From DASPKX01 sp035627835 (lineage in GTDB: Bacteria > Verrucomicrobiota > Verrucomicrobiia > Limisphaerales > SXQI01): 56,717 nt of DNA. The position numbers and the translations under genes were made by a program. Where the stretch lies: the NCBI GenBank assembly GCA_035627835.1, contig DASPKX010000111.1, positions 1-56,717 of the forward strand. The letters are read 5' to 3'. The notes under the pieces were generated by a model. The model was not told the origin of the DNA, ran no database searches, and saw only the letters and a program-made list of their open reading frames with translations. This document shows positions 25,449 to 33,922 of this stretch, in pieces; position 1 is the first letter of the stretch; every line of letters begins with the position of its first letter.

Positions 25449-26630
25449 ATGCGGCTCAGAGCGCTCTTGTGGGCTTCACTCGCTGTGAATGCCGGCCTCG
25501 CCACGATGCTGATCGTCGTCAACCGCGACGTGCAGGACGCGGATGGCCCTCTCTCGAACATCCACGCTGCTGAGAACCGCAAATCTCCCCCACCCCAGGT
25601 CATCGTCCGCCGCGAGCCCTTCACCTGGCGCGACATTGAGGCTGAGGATTACCGCGCTTACATCTCAAACCTTCGCAAGATCGGCTGCCCCGAAGCAACC
25701 ATCCGCGACATCATTGTTGCGGACGTAAACCACTATTTCGCCCAGCGCCGCCAGACGGAGGTCATCACCTACGAGCAGGAATGGTGGCGGCAGGATCCAG
25801 TGGTCGACTATGCGGGCCTCACCAGCCGCAGAGCGCAACAGCTTGAGTCCGAACGCCGCGCTCTGCTCAATGACCTCTTGGGAACTGGCTGGGATGCCGA
25901 TGCCATGCCTCCCGTTCCGGAGTTGGAGATTCGCGAGCAGTTCCTGGCCACCATCACCCCGGAACAACGGGCGGCGTTAACAGAAGCATTTCACCGCAAC
26001 CGCGCTGCTCTTGCCCAGCTCCAGCCAGGCGTTGCCGCTGAGCGACTCGAAGTCGAACGCGCCCGTTTGGCGCAATCACTTCGCCAGGAACTCGCCCAGA
26101 TCTTTACGCCCGATCAAGTCGAAGCCGCTTTGGTCCGTTATTCTGAGCTGGCTTCCACCATGCGCCGCGAACTCGCCGGCTTCGAGCCGACCCGCGAGGA
26201 ATTTTTGACGATCTTCCGCGCCCGCCAGCAGCACCAGGAGCAGCTCGCCGCTTTGACAGGGCAAGGCCCCGCTTTTGCAGCCGCCCGGCAAAATCTCGAG
26301 CGCCTGCGCGATCAAACGATTCGGCAAACTCTCGGCCCAACGCGTTACCCGCTATACGCGCTCAGCGGCGACTCGGAGTTTCGCAGCGCCCAAACCTCTG
26401 TGCAAAGAATCGGCGGCCGCGCCGAAACTGCCCTTGCCCTGTTTGAACTCAATCGCACAGTGGCAGATGAGCGCGAGCGGCTTGCGGCCAACGCCCAGTT
26501 CACCTCCGCCGAACGCGCAGCCGCCTTGCAGGAAATCAAAGACCAACACGACTCCGCCTTGCGAACCTTGCTCGGTGAGGATGGCTTAAAAGCCTACAAG
26601 GAAGTCGCGATTGAAAACGCCCAGCCATGA
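25449..26630 (+). CDS. Membrane-anchored conserved protein of unknown function (Verrucomicrobia-type family)
   Basis: A 393-residue protein with one N-terminal membrane helix (about 3-24, 'LLWASLAVNAGLATMLIVV'), then a conserved-looking block 'FTWRDIEAEDYRAYISNLRK' followed by 'IGCPEATIRDIIVADVN' (about 57-95). I associate that block with a widespread Verrucomicrobia family of unknown function. The remainder is long, charged alpha-helix rich in Glu, Arg, Gln and Ala, with periodic 'TPEQRAAL' and 'TPDQVEAAL' motifs recalling periplasmic Spy/CpxP-like helices. It overlaps the next gene by ATGA, so the pair is co-translated. A periplasmic sensor or scaffold role is only a guess. Confidence 0.65.
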   Translation: MRLRALLWASLAVNAGLATMLIVVNRDVQDADGPLSNIHAAENRKSPPPQVIVRREPFTWRDIEAEDYRAYISNLRKIGCPEATIRDIIVADVNHYFAQRRQTEVITYEQEWWRQDPVVDYAGLTSRRAQQLESERRALLNDLLGTGWDADAMPPVPELEIREQFLATITPEQRAALTEAFHRNRAALAQLQPGVAAERLEVERARLAQSLRQELAQIFTPDQVEAALVRYSELASTMRRELAGFEPTREEFLTIFRARQQHQEQLAALTGQGPAFAAARQNLERLRDQTIRQTLGPTRYPLYALSGDSEFRSAQTSVQRIGGRAETALALFELNRTVADERERLAANAQFTSAERAAALQEIKDQHDSALRTLLGEDGLKAYKEVAIENAQP

Positions 26631-26887
26631 GCCGCCAACGCGCCATTCAGATCTTCGCCACCACGATGGCCTTTCTCATGGTCTTTGTCCCCTTCGCCCT
26701 TGTGGGTGTGCTGCTTGTCCCTGAAATATGGGATGGCTTCAAGGTTCCACACCCGATAGCGGCGTCCGTGGCGGGTGTTGTGTTCGCCATCATCAGCGTT
26801 GGCGGAGGAATTCACAGCGCTCGCCGCACTGCGCGTGAATACCAACCCCGCACTCCTTCTCACTCCGCCGGCGACGCTAAAGCCTGA
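26627..26887 (+). CDS. Small two-helix membrane protein coupled to the upstream gene
   Basis: An 86-residue protein with two hydrophobic segments (about 8-31, 'FATTMAFLMVFVPFALVG', and about 44-62, 'IAASVAGVVFAIISVGGG') and a basic, polar C-terminus. Its ATG overlaps the stop of the 393-residue gene (ATGA), a strong sign of translational coupling and of a joint function at the membrane. No family recognised. Confidence 0.6.
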   Translation: MSRQRAIQIFATTMAFLMVFVPFALVGVLLVPEIWDGFKVPHPIAASVAGVVFAIISVGGGIHSARRTAREYQPRTPSHSAGDAKA

Positions 26888-26919
26888 TAGTCGGGCGAAC
26901 TACCCCATAGCTGTGGTAG

Positions 26920-26939
26920 GCCCGGTCCCCTGACCGGGC
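26920..26939. repeat. Perfect hairpin GCCCGGTC-CCCT-GACCGGGC
   Basis: Eight-base arms and a 4-base loop, within GTGGTAG...GCGCAGCATCGTGG, 32 bp after the stop of the small membrane-protein gene. With no T-run it looks more like a dispersed palindromic repeat than a terminator, but it may act as one for the two-gene operon. Confidence 0.5.
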
Positions 26940-27000
26940 GCAGCATCGTGGCCCGAGCGAAGACTTGACACACCTCACTATCTTACGTTACATGTCACGC

Positions 27001-27123
27001 ATGATTAACGACATAAAAGGGATGTTTGAAGTCGCAGGCACTGACCCGGGCGGAGAGTTCGATCGCCACGAACCAATTTCCTCCGTCATGGCCTCAGCAT
27101 CCAACGCGCCAACCCAGCGGTAG
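27001..27123 (+). CDS. Doubtful 40-residue open frame behind a promoter-like sequence
   Basis: A frame of 40 codons, mostly polar, with 'FEVAGTDPGGEFDRHEP' and no hydrophobic helix. TTGACA (26965-26970) and TTACAT (26988-26993) with a 17-base spacer lie just before it, so a transcript would begin almost at this ATG (leaderless). An in-frame ATG at 26992 would add three residues but lies inside the -10 box. No ribosome-binding site and no recognised family. It may be noise in the thiC upstream region. Confidence 0.25.
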   Translation: MINDIKGMFEVAGTDPGGEFDRHEPISSVMASASNAPTQR

Positions 27124-27131
27124 TTTCGGAA

Positions 27132-27167
27132 ATACACATTTATACACGATCATACACGCTTTTACAC
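27132..27167. repeat. Four direct repeats (ATACAC) phased at exactly 10 bp
   Basis: ATACAC at 27132, 27142 and 27152 and TTACAC at 27162 form an array with a 10-bp period, about one helical turn, so all copies face the same side of the DNA. The intervening 4-base spacers are A/T-rich or CG-containing. It lies about 70 bp before the thiC riboswitch. It could be a protein-binding array or curved DNA; no transcription factor is named. Confidence 0.7.
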
Positions 27168-27234
27168 GGTCTCCGCGAAACGCGTTCAGCTTCTCCACTC
27201 ACTTGACTTTGGCCCCCCCGAGAGGGACTCTCGC

Positions 27235-27337
27235 TGTCGGGGAGCCATCCAGCCGCGCAAGCGGCGAAGGCTGAGAGTTTCGCGTGGGAGCGTGGAAGAC
27301 CCATAGAACCTGCTCCAGGTAATGCTGGCGAAGGGAA
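27235..27337 (+). ncRNA. TPP riboswitch (THI element) upstream of thiC
   Basis: The aptamer's conserved blocks occur in order: GGGGAGCC (27239-27246), CTGAGA (27271-27276), GACCC (27298-27302), GAACCTG (27306-27312) and GGTAATGCTGGCGAAGGGA (27318-27336), with variable helix P3 between the first two. It binds thiamine pyrophosphate and should lower thiC expression when TPP is plentiful. The 40 bases between it and the ATG carry no terminator with a T-run. CTCTT (27342-27346) could pair with AAGAG (27370-27374) next to the start, and CAGGTTC (27359-27365) is complementary to the aptamer's GAACCTG, so translational control is likely. A hairpin CGAGAG-GGA-CTCTCG (27219-27233) precedes it. Confidence 0.93.
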
Positions 27338-27376
27338 CTCCCTCTTCACCCGTTCTGTCAGGTTCGCCTAAGAGTT

Positions 27377-29338
27377 ATGATAGCGAGCCAGGATTCATTC
27401 GAGCCTCAAAGCAGCCAACCGCTGCCGGCTTCCAAGCGCATTTACGTTGCCGGAAAGCTGCACCCCGATCTGCGCGTGCCATTCCGGGAGATCGAGCTGA
27501 ACGTCACGAAAGGCCCGAACAACAAAATCGAGGTCAACGAGCCTGAGCGCGTCTACGATTGCAGCGGCCCTTGGGGTGACCCCGAAGCCAACTGCAAAGT
27601 CGAGGAAGGCTTGGCCGCCCATCGTCGCAACTGGATTCTGAAACGCGGTGACGTTGAGGAATACGAAGGCCGTTCCATTCGCCCCCAGGACGATGGCTAT
27701 TTAAGCGCGCAACACGCCTCCCTGGCAGCCGAGCGCGATGCCAAAGGCCGTCTGCAAGTGTTCCCCGGTCTCAAGCGCCGCCCGCTCCGCGCGAAAGCTG
27801 GGGCAAACGTCTCCCAGCTCCACTATGCGCGCAAAGGCATCGTCACGCCGGAGATGGAGTTCATTGCGATCCGCGAGAACCTGGGGCGCGAAGCAGCCTT
27901 CGAGCAGAGTTACAAGCAGAATGATCGGAAGGGCGGCTTGCGATCACACGCGCAAGGCGGCTCTTCCAACCTGCTCAATCATCAGCACCCGGGCGTTGGC
28001 TTTGGCGCGCGCATTCCCAAATTCATTACGCCGGAGTTTGTTCGCGATGAGGTTGCTGCTGGTCGCGCCATCATTCCCGCGAACATCAATCACCCCGAAA
28101 GCGAGCCGATGATCATTGGCCGCAACTTCCTGGTGAAAATTAACGCGAACATCGGGAACTCCGCTGTCGCCTCCAGCATTGAGGAGGAAGTCGAGAAGAT
28201 GTGCTGGGCGATCAAGTGGGGCGCGGACACCGTCATGGATCTTTCGACCGGAAAGAACATTCACACCACCCGGGAATGGATCCTGCGCAACTCCCCTGTC
28301 CCCATCGGCACCGTGCCCATTTACCAGGCTCTGGAAAAAGTCGGCGGGAAGGCGGAAGAGCTTACGTGGGACATTTATCGCGACACGCTCATTGAGCAAG
28401 CGGAGCAAGGTGTTGATTACTTCACCATTCACGCCGGGGTTCTTTTGCGTTACGTGCCGCTCACCGCGCGGCGCGCTTGCGGCATCGTGAGCCGCGGCGG
28501 ATCGATCCTCGCGAAATGGTGCCTCGCGCATCACAAAGAAAACTTCCTCTACACTCACTTCGAGGAAATCTGCGAGATCATGAAGGCCTACGACGTCAGC
28601 TTCAGCCTCGGCGATGGCCTTCGCCCGGGCGCGATTGCTGACGCCAACGACGAAGCGCAATTCGGGGAACTGGAAACGCTCGGCGAGTTAACCCAGATCG
28701 CCTGGAAGCACGATGTTCAAGTGATGATTGAAGGCCCCGGCCACGTCCCCATGCACTTGATCCAGGAGAACATGGAGAAGCAGTTGGAGTCGTGCAAAGA
28801 GGCGCCCTTCTACACTCTCGGGCCGCTCACGACGGACATCGCGCCTGGTTACGACCACATCACCAGCGCCATCGGCGCCGCTATGATCGGCTGGTACGGC
28901 TGCGCGATGCTCTGCTACGTCACGCCCAAGGAGCACTTGGGTCTCCCAAATAAGAAGGACGTCAAAGACGGCGTCATTGCTTACAAAATTGCCGCCCACG
29001 CCGCTGACCTCGCCAAAGGCCACCCTGGCGCGCAGCATCGCGACAACGCCCTAAGCAAGGCCCGCTTCGAATTCCGGTGGCAGGATCAATTCAATTTGAG
29101 CCTGGATCCCGAAACCGCGCGCGAGTTCCACGATGAGACTCTGCCGCAGGAAGGCGCCAAGAGCGCTCACTTCTGCAGCATGTGCGGCCCGCACTTCTGC
29201 TCAATGAAGATCACCGAGGACGTGCGGAAATACGCCGAGGAAAACGGCCTCAACTCCGAAGAAGCTTTGACCGAAGGCATGAAAGCCAAAGCCGCCGAAT
29301 TCGCCGCCAAGGGCAGCGAACTCTATACGAAGAGCTGA
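27377..29338 (+). CDS. thiC: Phosphomethylpyrimidine synthase
   Basis: A 653-residue enzyme making HMP phosphate from aminoimidazole ribotide and S-adenosylmethionine, the pyrimidine branch of thiamine synthesis. The core is present, with 'MEFIAIRENLGREAAFEQ'-type and 'IMKAYDVSFSLGDGLRPG' segments, and the C-terminal cluster motif CX2CX4C is complete (Cys600, Cys603, Cys608 in 'CSMCGPHFCSM'), which binds the [4Fe-4S] cluster of this atypical radical-SAM enzyme. Length is normal for the long bacterial form. A TPP riboswitch lies immediately upstream. No other thi gene follows, because the neighbour is convergent with a 3-bp gap. Confidence 0.97.
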   Translation: MIASQDSFEPQSSQPLPASKRIYVAGKLHPDLRVPFREIELNVTKGPNNKIEVNEPERVYDCSGPWGDPEANCKVEEGLAAHRRNWILKRGDVEEYEGRSIRPQDDGYLSAQHASLAAERDAKGRLQVFPGLKRRPLRAKAGANVSQLHYARKGIVTPEMEFIAIRENLGREAAFEQSYKQNDRKGGLRSHAQGGSSNLLNHQHPGVGFGARIPKFITPEFVRDEVAAGRAIIPANINHPESEPMIIGRNFLVKINANIGNSAVASSIEEEVEKMCWAIKWGADTVMDLSTGKNIHTTREWILRNSPVPIGTVPIYQALEKVGGKAEELTWDIYRDTLIEQAEQGVDYFTIHAGVLLRYVPLTARRACGIVSRGGSILAKWCLAHHKENFLYTHFEEICEIMKAYDVSFSLGDGLRPGAIADANDEAQFGELETLGELTQIAWKHDVQVMIEGPGHVPMHLIQENMEKQLESCKEAPFYTLGPLTTDIAPGYDHITSAIGAAMIGWYGCAMLCYVTPKEHLGLPNKKDVKDGVIAYKIAAHAADLAKGHPGAQHRDNALSKARFEFRWQDQFNLSLDPETAREFHDETLPQEGAKSAHFCSMCGPHFCSMKITEDVRKYAEENGLNSEEALTEGMKAKAAEFAAKGSELYTKS

Positions 29339-29341
29339 GCG

Positions 29342-30439
29342 CTAACCCTTGCGCCCAGTGATAATCTCGCTGGGCGACACTGCCCGTTTCTCTTTGGCGC
29401 TTAGATAACCGGCGTCCACCAGGGCCATTGTGTTGAGATTGTCTCGGCCGGAGATCGCAGGCTCCGTCCCCGTTTCGAGCGCGACGAGCAGTTGAGCCAT
29501 CGTTCCGATGAACGCATCAGGAAACCAGCTTTCGCTCCAGCTTGGGGTGTGAAACTGTTGGTCGCCCTTCCGCGCGTGGCGAATGGTTGAAGGCGTGGTG
29601 TAAGGATCCTTGCACCACCCAATGTCCCCAATCGCAAGGCCTTCGGTGCCTTCGATTCGCCAGCGAATGTAAATGTCCGACGGGCAACCTTCTTTGGCCG
29701 GGCCGGTCCAGGTGTCATCAAGGGCCATGCAGCGCAGCCCGTTCTCGTACTCAAGGATGTACGCGCAAATGCCGTCTGTGTGCTCAAAGTTCGTGCGCGG
29801 ATCGGTGCGGAAACTGCAATAGATTCGGGCTGGATTCCCGAACCAATACCGGAAGGTGTCCAGGTGATGAATCGACATGATTCGCAGCGTCACCCACCCC
29901 TGCTCCTTCTGCCAAGGCATCCAGTGCGGAATGCCGCGCATGTCCACCGAAGCAAGCACCGGCTCGCCAAAATAGCGCTCGTCCAAAAGCGTTTTGGCCG
30001 CGCGAACGCTTTGGTCGTAGCGCATGTTCTGGTTCACACCCAGAAGAATGCCCGCGCGCTCACAAGCGTCCACCGCTTCCAGAGCCTGGGCGTAATTAAC
30101 CCCCAATGGCTTCTGGGCAAGGATCGCTTTGACCGTGCCTCGCGCGCACGCTGCTTTGATTAACTCCACCTGCTTGTGCGGTGGAACCCCAAGGTCGAGA
30201 ACCTCGATGAAAGGGTCGTCCAGCAACGCCTCCGCCGTGGGATACACCTTTGGAATCTGATGCCGCGCCGCAACCGCCTTGCTCCTTTCCGGAGTGCGCG
30301 AGGCAATCGCCACCGGATTGAACCCGGCCTTCCGATATGCCACAAGGTGGCAATCGTTGACGATGAAGCCCGCGCCGAGAATGCCGATGCGGAAATCCTT
30401 CCGCTTAGGCAATGGCGAGTGAATGTTGAGATTGCGCAC
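29342..30439 (-). CDS. Gfo/Idh/MocA-family oxidoreductase (cytoplasmic)
   Basis: A 365-residue NAD(P)-dependent oxidoreductase. The Rossmann motif is 'IGILGAGFIVNDCHLVAY' and the active-site loop 'AILAQKPLGVNYAQALE' shows the conserved Lys-Pro with Gln in place of Glu. The C-terminal half with 'SIHHLDTFRYWFGNPA' holds the usual catalytic His region. There is no signal peptide, unlike the Tat-exported homologue at 21650. The start is a GTG at 30439, 3 bp after the stop of the beta-propeller gene, so both are one operon. Substrate unknown, probably a sugar or inositol derivative. Confidence 0.88.
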   Translation of the reverse strand: MRNLNIHSPLPKRKDFRIGILGAGFIVNDCHLVAYRKAGFNPVAIASRTPERSKAVAARHQIPKVYPTAEALLDDPFIEVLDLGVPPHKQVELIKAACARGTVKAILAQKPLGVNYAQALEAVDACERAGILLGVNQNMRYDQSVRAAKTLLDERYFGEPVLASVDMRGIPHWMPWQKEQGWVTLRIMSIHHLDTFRYWFGNPARIYCSFRTDPRTNFEHTDGICAYILEYENGLRCMALDDTWTGPAKEGCPSDIYIRWRIEGTEGLAIGDIGWCKDPYTTPSTIRHARKGDQQFHTPSWSESWFPDAFIGTMAQLLVALETGTEPAISGRDNLNTMALVDAGYLSAKEKRAVSPSEIITGRKG

Positions 30440-30442
30440 GCG

Positions 30443-31756
30443 CTACTCCGCCGCGCTGGCCACGCGTCGCGGCGCTTTCTTGCTGATGCACCAAAGGTGC
30501 TTGTGCGTGCGCACGAAGATGTCGCCGTCGGAAACAGCGAGCGAGGAATTGCTCATCTCGTTTTCCAGGGTGTTCACGGCAACCGTTTTGAATTGCGGGC
30601 TCGCCTCGACCACGAAGGTCTCTGACGACTGATTCAGCGTGTAAATCTTGCCGTCCGCTAGCACGACGGACGCCCAGGAATCGGCCTTTGGCCCCGGCCC
30701 TTTCAAGCGCTCGCGCCAGACGCTTTTGCCGGTCTTCAAATCGATGCACTGCAAGAGCCCGTTCATTTCCAGCACGTAGCAATGACCATTATGAATCACG
30801 CCCGAGCCGATATAACCGCCCAACTTGGGAGAATTCCAAAGCCGATGCGTCTCGGTGACATCACCGTTCCCACCTGGCTTCACGGCGATGCTGACGCCAT
30901 TGAAACCACCCAGCGCCACAACCATTCCGTCACCGTAAATCGGCGAGGTGTACACGAGCGGGTTCAGCCCGTCGCAGGTCCAGAGCGTTTTGCCTGTGGC
31001 CGGCTCGAAAGCACGTAGATGCTCGCGCCAGCTCATCACCAACTCCTCGCGGCCGTTGGCATTAATGATGATCGGTGTGCTCCAGGAGCCGTTCGGCTGG
31101 CCCATTTGGCCGGTGAAGCCATCAATCCGTTTGGCTTCAAAACGCATCGCAGGCTCCTGCACTTCCCAAACCGATTTGCCGGTCTTCTTGTCGAGCGCCA
31201 CCATGAAGCTGCGCTCACCAGGCCCAAAGTTCAGAATGCAGAGGTCTTTGTGCAGGACCGGCGACGCGCCATAGCCCCAGAAATGGTTGTGTTTGCCGAG
31301 ATCGCGCTTCCAGACCTCTTTGCCGTTCATGTCGACGCAAAGCACGCCAGCCGAGCCGAAGAAGGCATACACATGCTGGCCGTCCGTGGATGGCGACGAG
31401 GATCCTTGTGGATTCGTCGGATGCGATTTCTCCGGCAGCTCGTAATCAACCCCCGTCTGCCAGAGCTGCTTGCCCGTCGCCCGATCAAAGCACGCAATCA
31501 TCCGCTTTGTTCCGTTCTCCGCGGGTTGAGTGATGAACACCTTGTTCTCCCAAACAATCGGTGTGGAATTGCCAGGCTCAGGCAGCGGCGTTTTCCACAG
31601 CACGTTCTCGGTCGCGCTCCACTTGAGGGGCAGGTCTTTCTCTGCAGAAACCCCACTGCGCGCTGCTCCGCGCCATTCAGGCCAGTTCGCCGCTTGAACG
31701 CTGATCGCCATTGCGGCGGCCAACGAGAGCGCCGCCAAAATCGAACGGGTATTCAT
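30443..31756 (-). CDS. Secreted PQQ-like beta-propeller protein
   Basis: A 437-residue protein with signal peptide ('ILAALSLAAAMAISVQA') and mature start 'NWPEWRGAARSGVSAEKDLP', the standard opening of Verrucomicrobia/Planctomycetes propellers of this class. Repeated blades have the 'D..TGK.LW' pattern ('DRATGKQLWQTG', 'DKKTGKSVWEVQ', 'EPATGKTLWTCDG', 'DLKTGKSVWRER'). The residues that bind PQQ and calcium in quinoprotein dehydrogenases are not recognisable, so catalysis is unproven; BamB-like binding is equally possible. The ATG at 31756 gives the signal peptide; longer in-frame starts are less likely. It is the first gene of a two-gene operon with the Gfo/Idh protein, divergent from panC. 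Confidence 0.87.
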   Translation of the reverse strand: MNTRSILAALSLAAAMAISVQAANWPEWRGAARSGVSAEKDLPLKWSATENVLWKTPLPEPGNSTPIVWENKVFITQPAENGTKRMIACFDRATGKQLWQTGVDYELPEKSHPTNPQGSSSPSTDGQHVYAFFGSAGVLCVDMNGKEVWKRDLGKHNHFWGYGASPVLHKDLCILNFGPGERSFMVALDKKTGKSVWEVQEPAMRFEAKRIDGFTGQMGQPNGSWSTPIIINANGREELVMSWREHLRAFEPATGKTLWTCDGLNPLVYTSPIYGDGMVVALGGFNGVSIAVKPGGNGDVTETHRLWNSPKLGGYIGSGVIHNGHCYVLEMNGLLQCIDLKTGKSVWRERLKGPGPKADSWASVVLADGKIYTLNQSSETFVVEASPQFKTVAVNTLENEMSNSSLAVSDGDIFVRTHKHLWCISKKAPRRVASAAE

Positions 31757-31848
31757 GCGCGGCATTATGATTTCACGCGCAAGCGCGGCAACCCGATTCT
31801 TGCGCGGAGAGGATTGATGTTTTAGCGCCACTCGCGTAGCAAAACGCC

Positions 31849-32709
31849 ATGCGGCAGATCACGACAGTCCGAGCGATGCAACGCTGGGCCTTGGAACAAA
31901 AGCGAGCCGGTGCGCGCATCGGCTTTGTGCCCACGATGGGCTACCTGCACGACGGGCACATGAGCCTGGTGAGGCGCGCGCGCAAGGCCGTGGGGCGAGA
32001 CGGCAAAGTGGTCGTAAGCATCTACGTGAACCCGACCCAATTCGCGCCAACGGAGGATCTCGCGCAATACCCGCGCGACTTGAAGCGTGACAAAGAAATG
32101 TGCGCGGCTGAGGGAGTGGACATTGTGTTCACCCCTTCCGACGCCGAGATGTACCCCGGGCGCGCTGAAGGGCTTTTCAGCTGCTACGTTGTTGAGGAGG
32201 GGCTGTCAAAGCTGATGGAGGGAGCCTCCCGTCCGACCCATTTTCGCGGCGTCACCACAATTGTGGCAAAGCTGTTCAACATCGTGCTGCCCGATGTGAG
32301 CGTCTTCGGCGCGAAGGATTTTCAACAAGCCGCGATCATTCAGCGCATGGTCAAGAACCTCGATTTCCCGGTGAAGATCATCGTCGCCCCCACAGTGCGC
32401 GAGCGCGACGGGCTGGCAATGAGTTCCCGGAACAAATACCTGAACCCACCCCAACGAGCGGAAGCCACTATCGTGTCCCAAGCTATTAAACAGGCGCGCG
32501 AACTGGTCTCTCGCAAAACGTACAAGGCTGAGGAACTGCTGAAGGAGTTGGAGAAGCTCATTAAAAGCAAGCCAGAGGCTCGCTTGGATTATATCGAGTT
32601 TTTTGATCCCGAAACATTGCTGCCTGCCACGAAGGTCGGAAAAGGAACACACATGGCTTTGGCGGTGTTCTTCGGCAAAACAAGGCTGATCGACAACGGG
32701 CTGCTTTAA
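31849..32709 (+). CDS. panC: Pantothenate synthetase
   Basis: A 286-residue enzyme that condenses pantoate and beta-alanine with ATP in coenzyme A biosynthesis. Motifs: the HIGH-like 'PTMGYLHDGHMSLVRRA', 'SIYVNPTQFAPTEDLAQYP', 'FGAKDFQQAAIIQRMVKNL' and the KMSKS-like 'RDGLAMSSRNKYL'. Length and motif order are canonical. It starts 92 bp from a divergent beta-propeller gene, and its last four bases overlap the convergent cysteine desulfurase stop. No panB or panD is nearby. Confidence 0.97.
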   Translation: MRQITTVRAMQRWALEQKRAGARIGFVPTMGYLHDGHMSLVRRARKAVGRDGKVVVSIYVNPTQFAPTEDLAQYPRDLKRDKEMCAAEGVDIVFTPSDAEMYPGRAEGLFSCYVVEEGLSKLMEGASRPTHFRGVTTIVAKLFNIVLPDVSVFGAKDFQQAAIIQRMVKNLDFPVKIIVAPTVRERDGLAMSSRNKYLNPPQRAEATIVSQAIKQARELVSRKTYKAEELLKELEKLIKSKPEARLDYIEFFDPETLLPATKVGKGTHMALAVFFGKTRLIDNGLL

Positions 32710-33824
32710 CGCGCGCTCGCGAGCAGTTCACTTAACGCGCGCAGGAGCGCGTTGTAATCGTCCGCCGTTGTTTCCCAGCCTGCGCTGATGCGAATGGTGC
32801 GGGAGATTTCTTCAGGCGTGAATCCCATCGCGGTGAGCACGTGAGATGGCTTCTCTTCGCCGCTCGAGCATGCGGAGCCTGTCGAAACAGCAAACCCCGC
32901 TTTATCGAGTTTCACCACCCAGCGGAAGCAAGCGTCTGTCGCAGGCAGGAGAACCATTGTGGTGTTCCAAAGCCGCGGAGCATCAGCGCCGATAACTTTC
33001 GCGCCGGGGAGATGTTGGATTAAATCTCTTTCGAATTGCTGCTTGGCAGCCAGGAGCGCGGAAGTGGCCGCAGCATCCCGCGCCTTCAGGGCTGCCACGG
33101 TCGCCAGGACGCCCGCGACATTTTCGGTTCCGGCGCGCCGCCCGAACTCCTGAGGCCCTCCGTGCAGCAGAGGGCGCAATGGCGTTGTGGTGGGGGTCTT
33201 CAAAAAGCCAACTCCTTTGGGGCCGCCGAATTTGTGAGCGCTGGCTGAGACGAAATCGCAATTGCCGAGGCCTGCAGAAGGCAGTTTGCCGACCCGTTGC
33301 ACAGCATCAGTGAAGAAAGGAACTCCGTGTTCGCGGCACAGGTCCGCGATTTCGCTCCAGGGTTGAAGCACACCTGTTTCGTTGTTGGCAGCCATGACCG
33401 CCACACCGGCCGGTTTTCGCTTGCGGAGCAGAACACCGAGGGGCTCTAGCTCAACAACGCCTGCGGCGCTCACTGGCAGGAAACGGAGATTCTTTCCGAA
33501 ATGCGCACGGCCCGGTTCAACGACAGATGGGTGCTCGATGGGTGAAATCCACAGCTCCTTGCGCTCCGCTGTCACGGATTTGGCGAAGTGATGGATAACC
33601 GTGTTGTTCGCTTCCGTCGCTCCTGACGTCCAGACTATGTCCGTCGGGTTGCAGCCAAGCAGGCTGGCGACATCCACGCGAGCGCGTTCGAGAGCGGCGT
33701 CCGCGCGTGAGCCAAGTCGATGCAGGCTCGATGCATTGCCAATGAGCTTTTCAGACGCTTCTAGCCACGCCGCGCGAGCCGCAGGGTGCAGCGGTGAAGT
33801 GGCGTTGTGGTCGAAGTAAATCAT
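32706..33824 (-). CDS. Cysteine desulfurase (NifS/IscS-like, class V aminotransferase)
   Basis: A 372-residue PLP enzyme taking sulfur from cysteine for iron-sulfur cluster or thio-cofactor assembly. His98 ('SPIEHPSV'), the PLP lysine Lys198 ('SASAHKFGGPKG') and the catalytic Cys319 ('STGSACSSGE') are all present. The short, glycine-free loop around the cysteine groups it with NifS/IscS rather than SufS. No iscU or scaffold gene accompanies it, so the sulfur acceptor is unknown. The stop shares four bases with the convergent panC stop. Confidence 0.9.
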   Translation of the reverse strand: MIYFDHNATSPLHPAARAAWLEASEKLIGNASSLHRLGSRADAALERARVDVASLLGCNPTDIVWTSGATEANNTVIHHFAKSVTAERKELWISPIEHPSVVEPGRAHFGKNLRFLPVSAAGVVELEPLGVLLRKRKPAGVAVMAANNETGVLQPWSEIADLCREHGVPFFTDAVQRVGKLPSAGLGNCDFVSASAHKFGGPKGVGFLKTPTTTPLRPLLHGGPQEFGRRAGTENVAGVLATVAALKARDAAATSALLAAKQQFERDLIQHLPGAKVIGADAPRLWNTTMVLLPATDACFRWVVKLDKAGFAVSTGSACSSGEEKPSHVLTAMGFTPEEISRTIRISAGWETTADDYNALLRALSELLASAR

Positions 33825-33865
33825 CAGCTACGCACGACTTCTTTAGGGGCTCAGCCTTGGAACCA

Positions 33866-33904
33866 CAAAACAAAAAGGGCGGCCCCTTGCGGGAACCGCC
33901 CTTG
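33866..33904 (-). terminator. Rho-independent terminator downstream of the 33923 gene
   Basis: On the minus strand AAGGGCGG pairs with CCGCCCTT (33903-33896 with 33883-33875, internal bases also pairing) and TTTTTGTTTTG follows. It stops the transcript of the secreted protein gene before the desulfurase start region. Confidence 0.8.
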
Positions 33905-33922
33905 CGTCAAACCTGAACTGAA

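Noticed and set aside
27132..27167. CRISPR array
   Set aside because: The 6-bp units with 4-bp gaps are far too short for repeats and spacers, and no cas genes are present.
30443..31756. PQQ-dependent alcohol or glucose dehydrogenase
   Set aside because: The propeller blades match the PQQ-like fold but the cofactor and calcium ligands of quinoprotein dehydrogenases are not recognisable.
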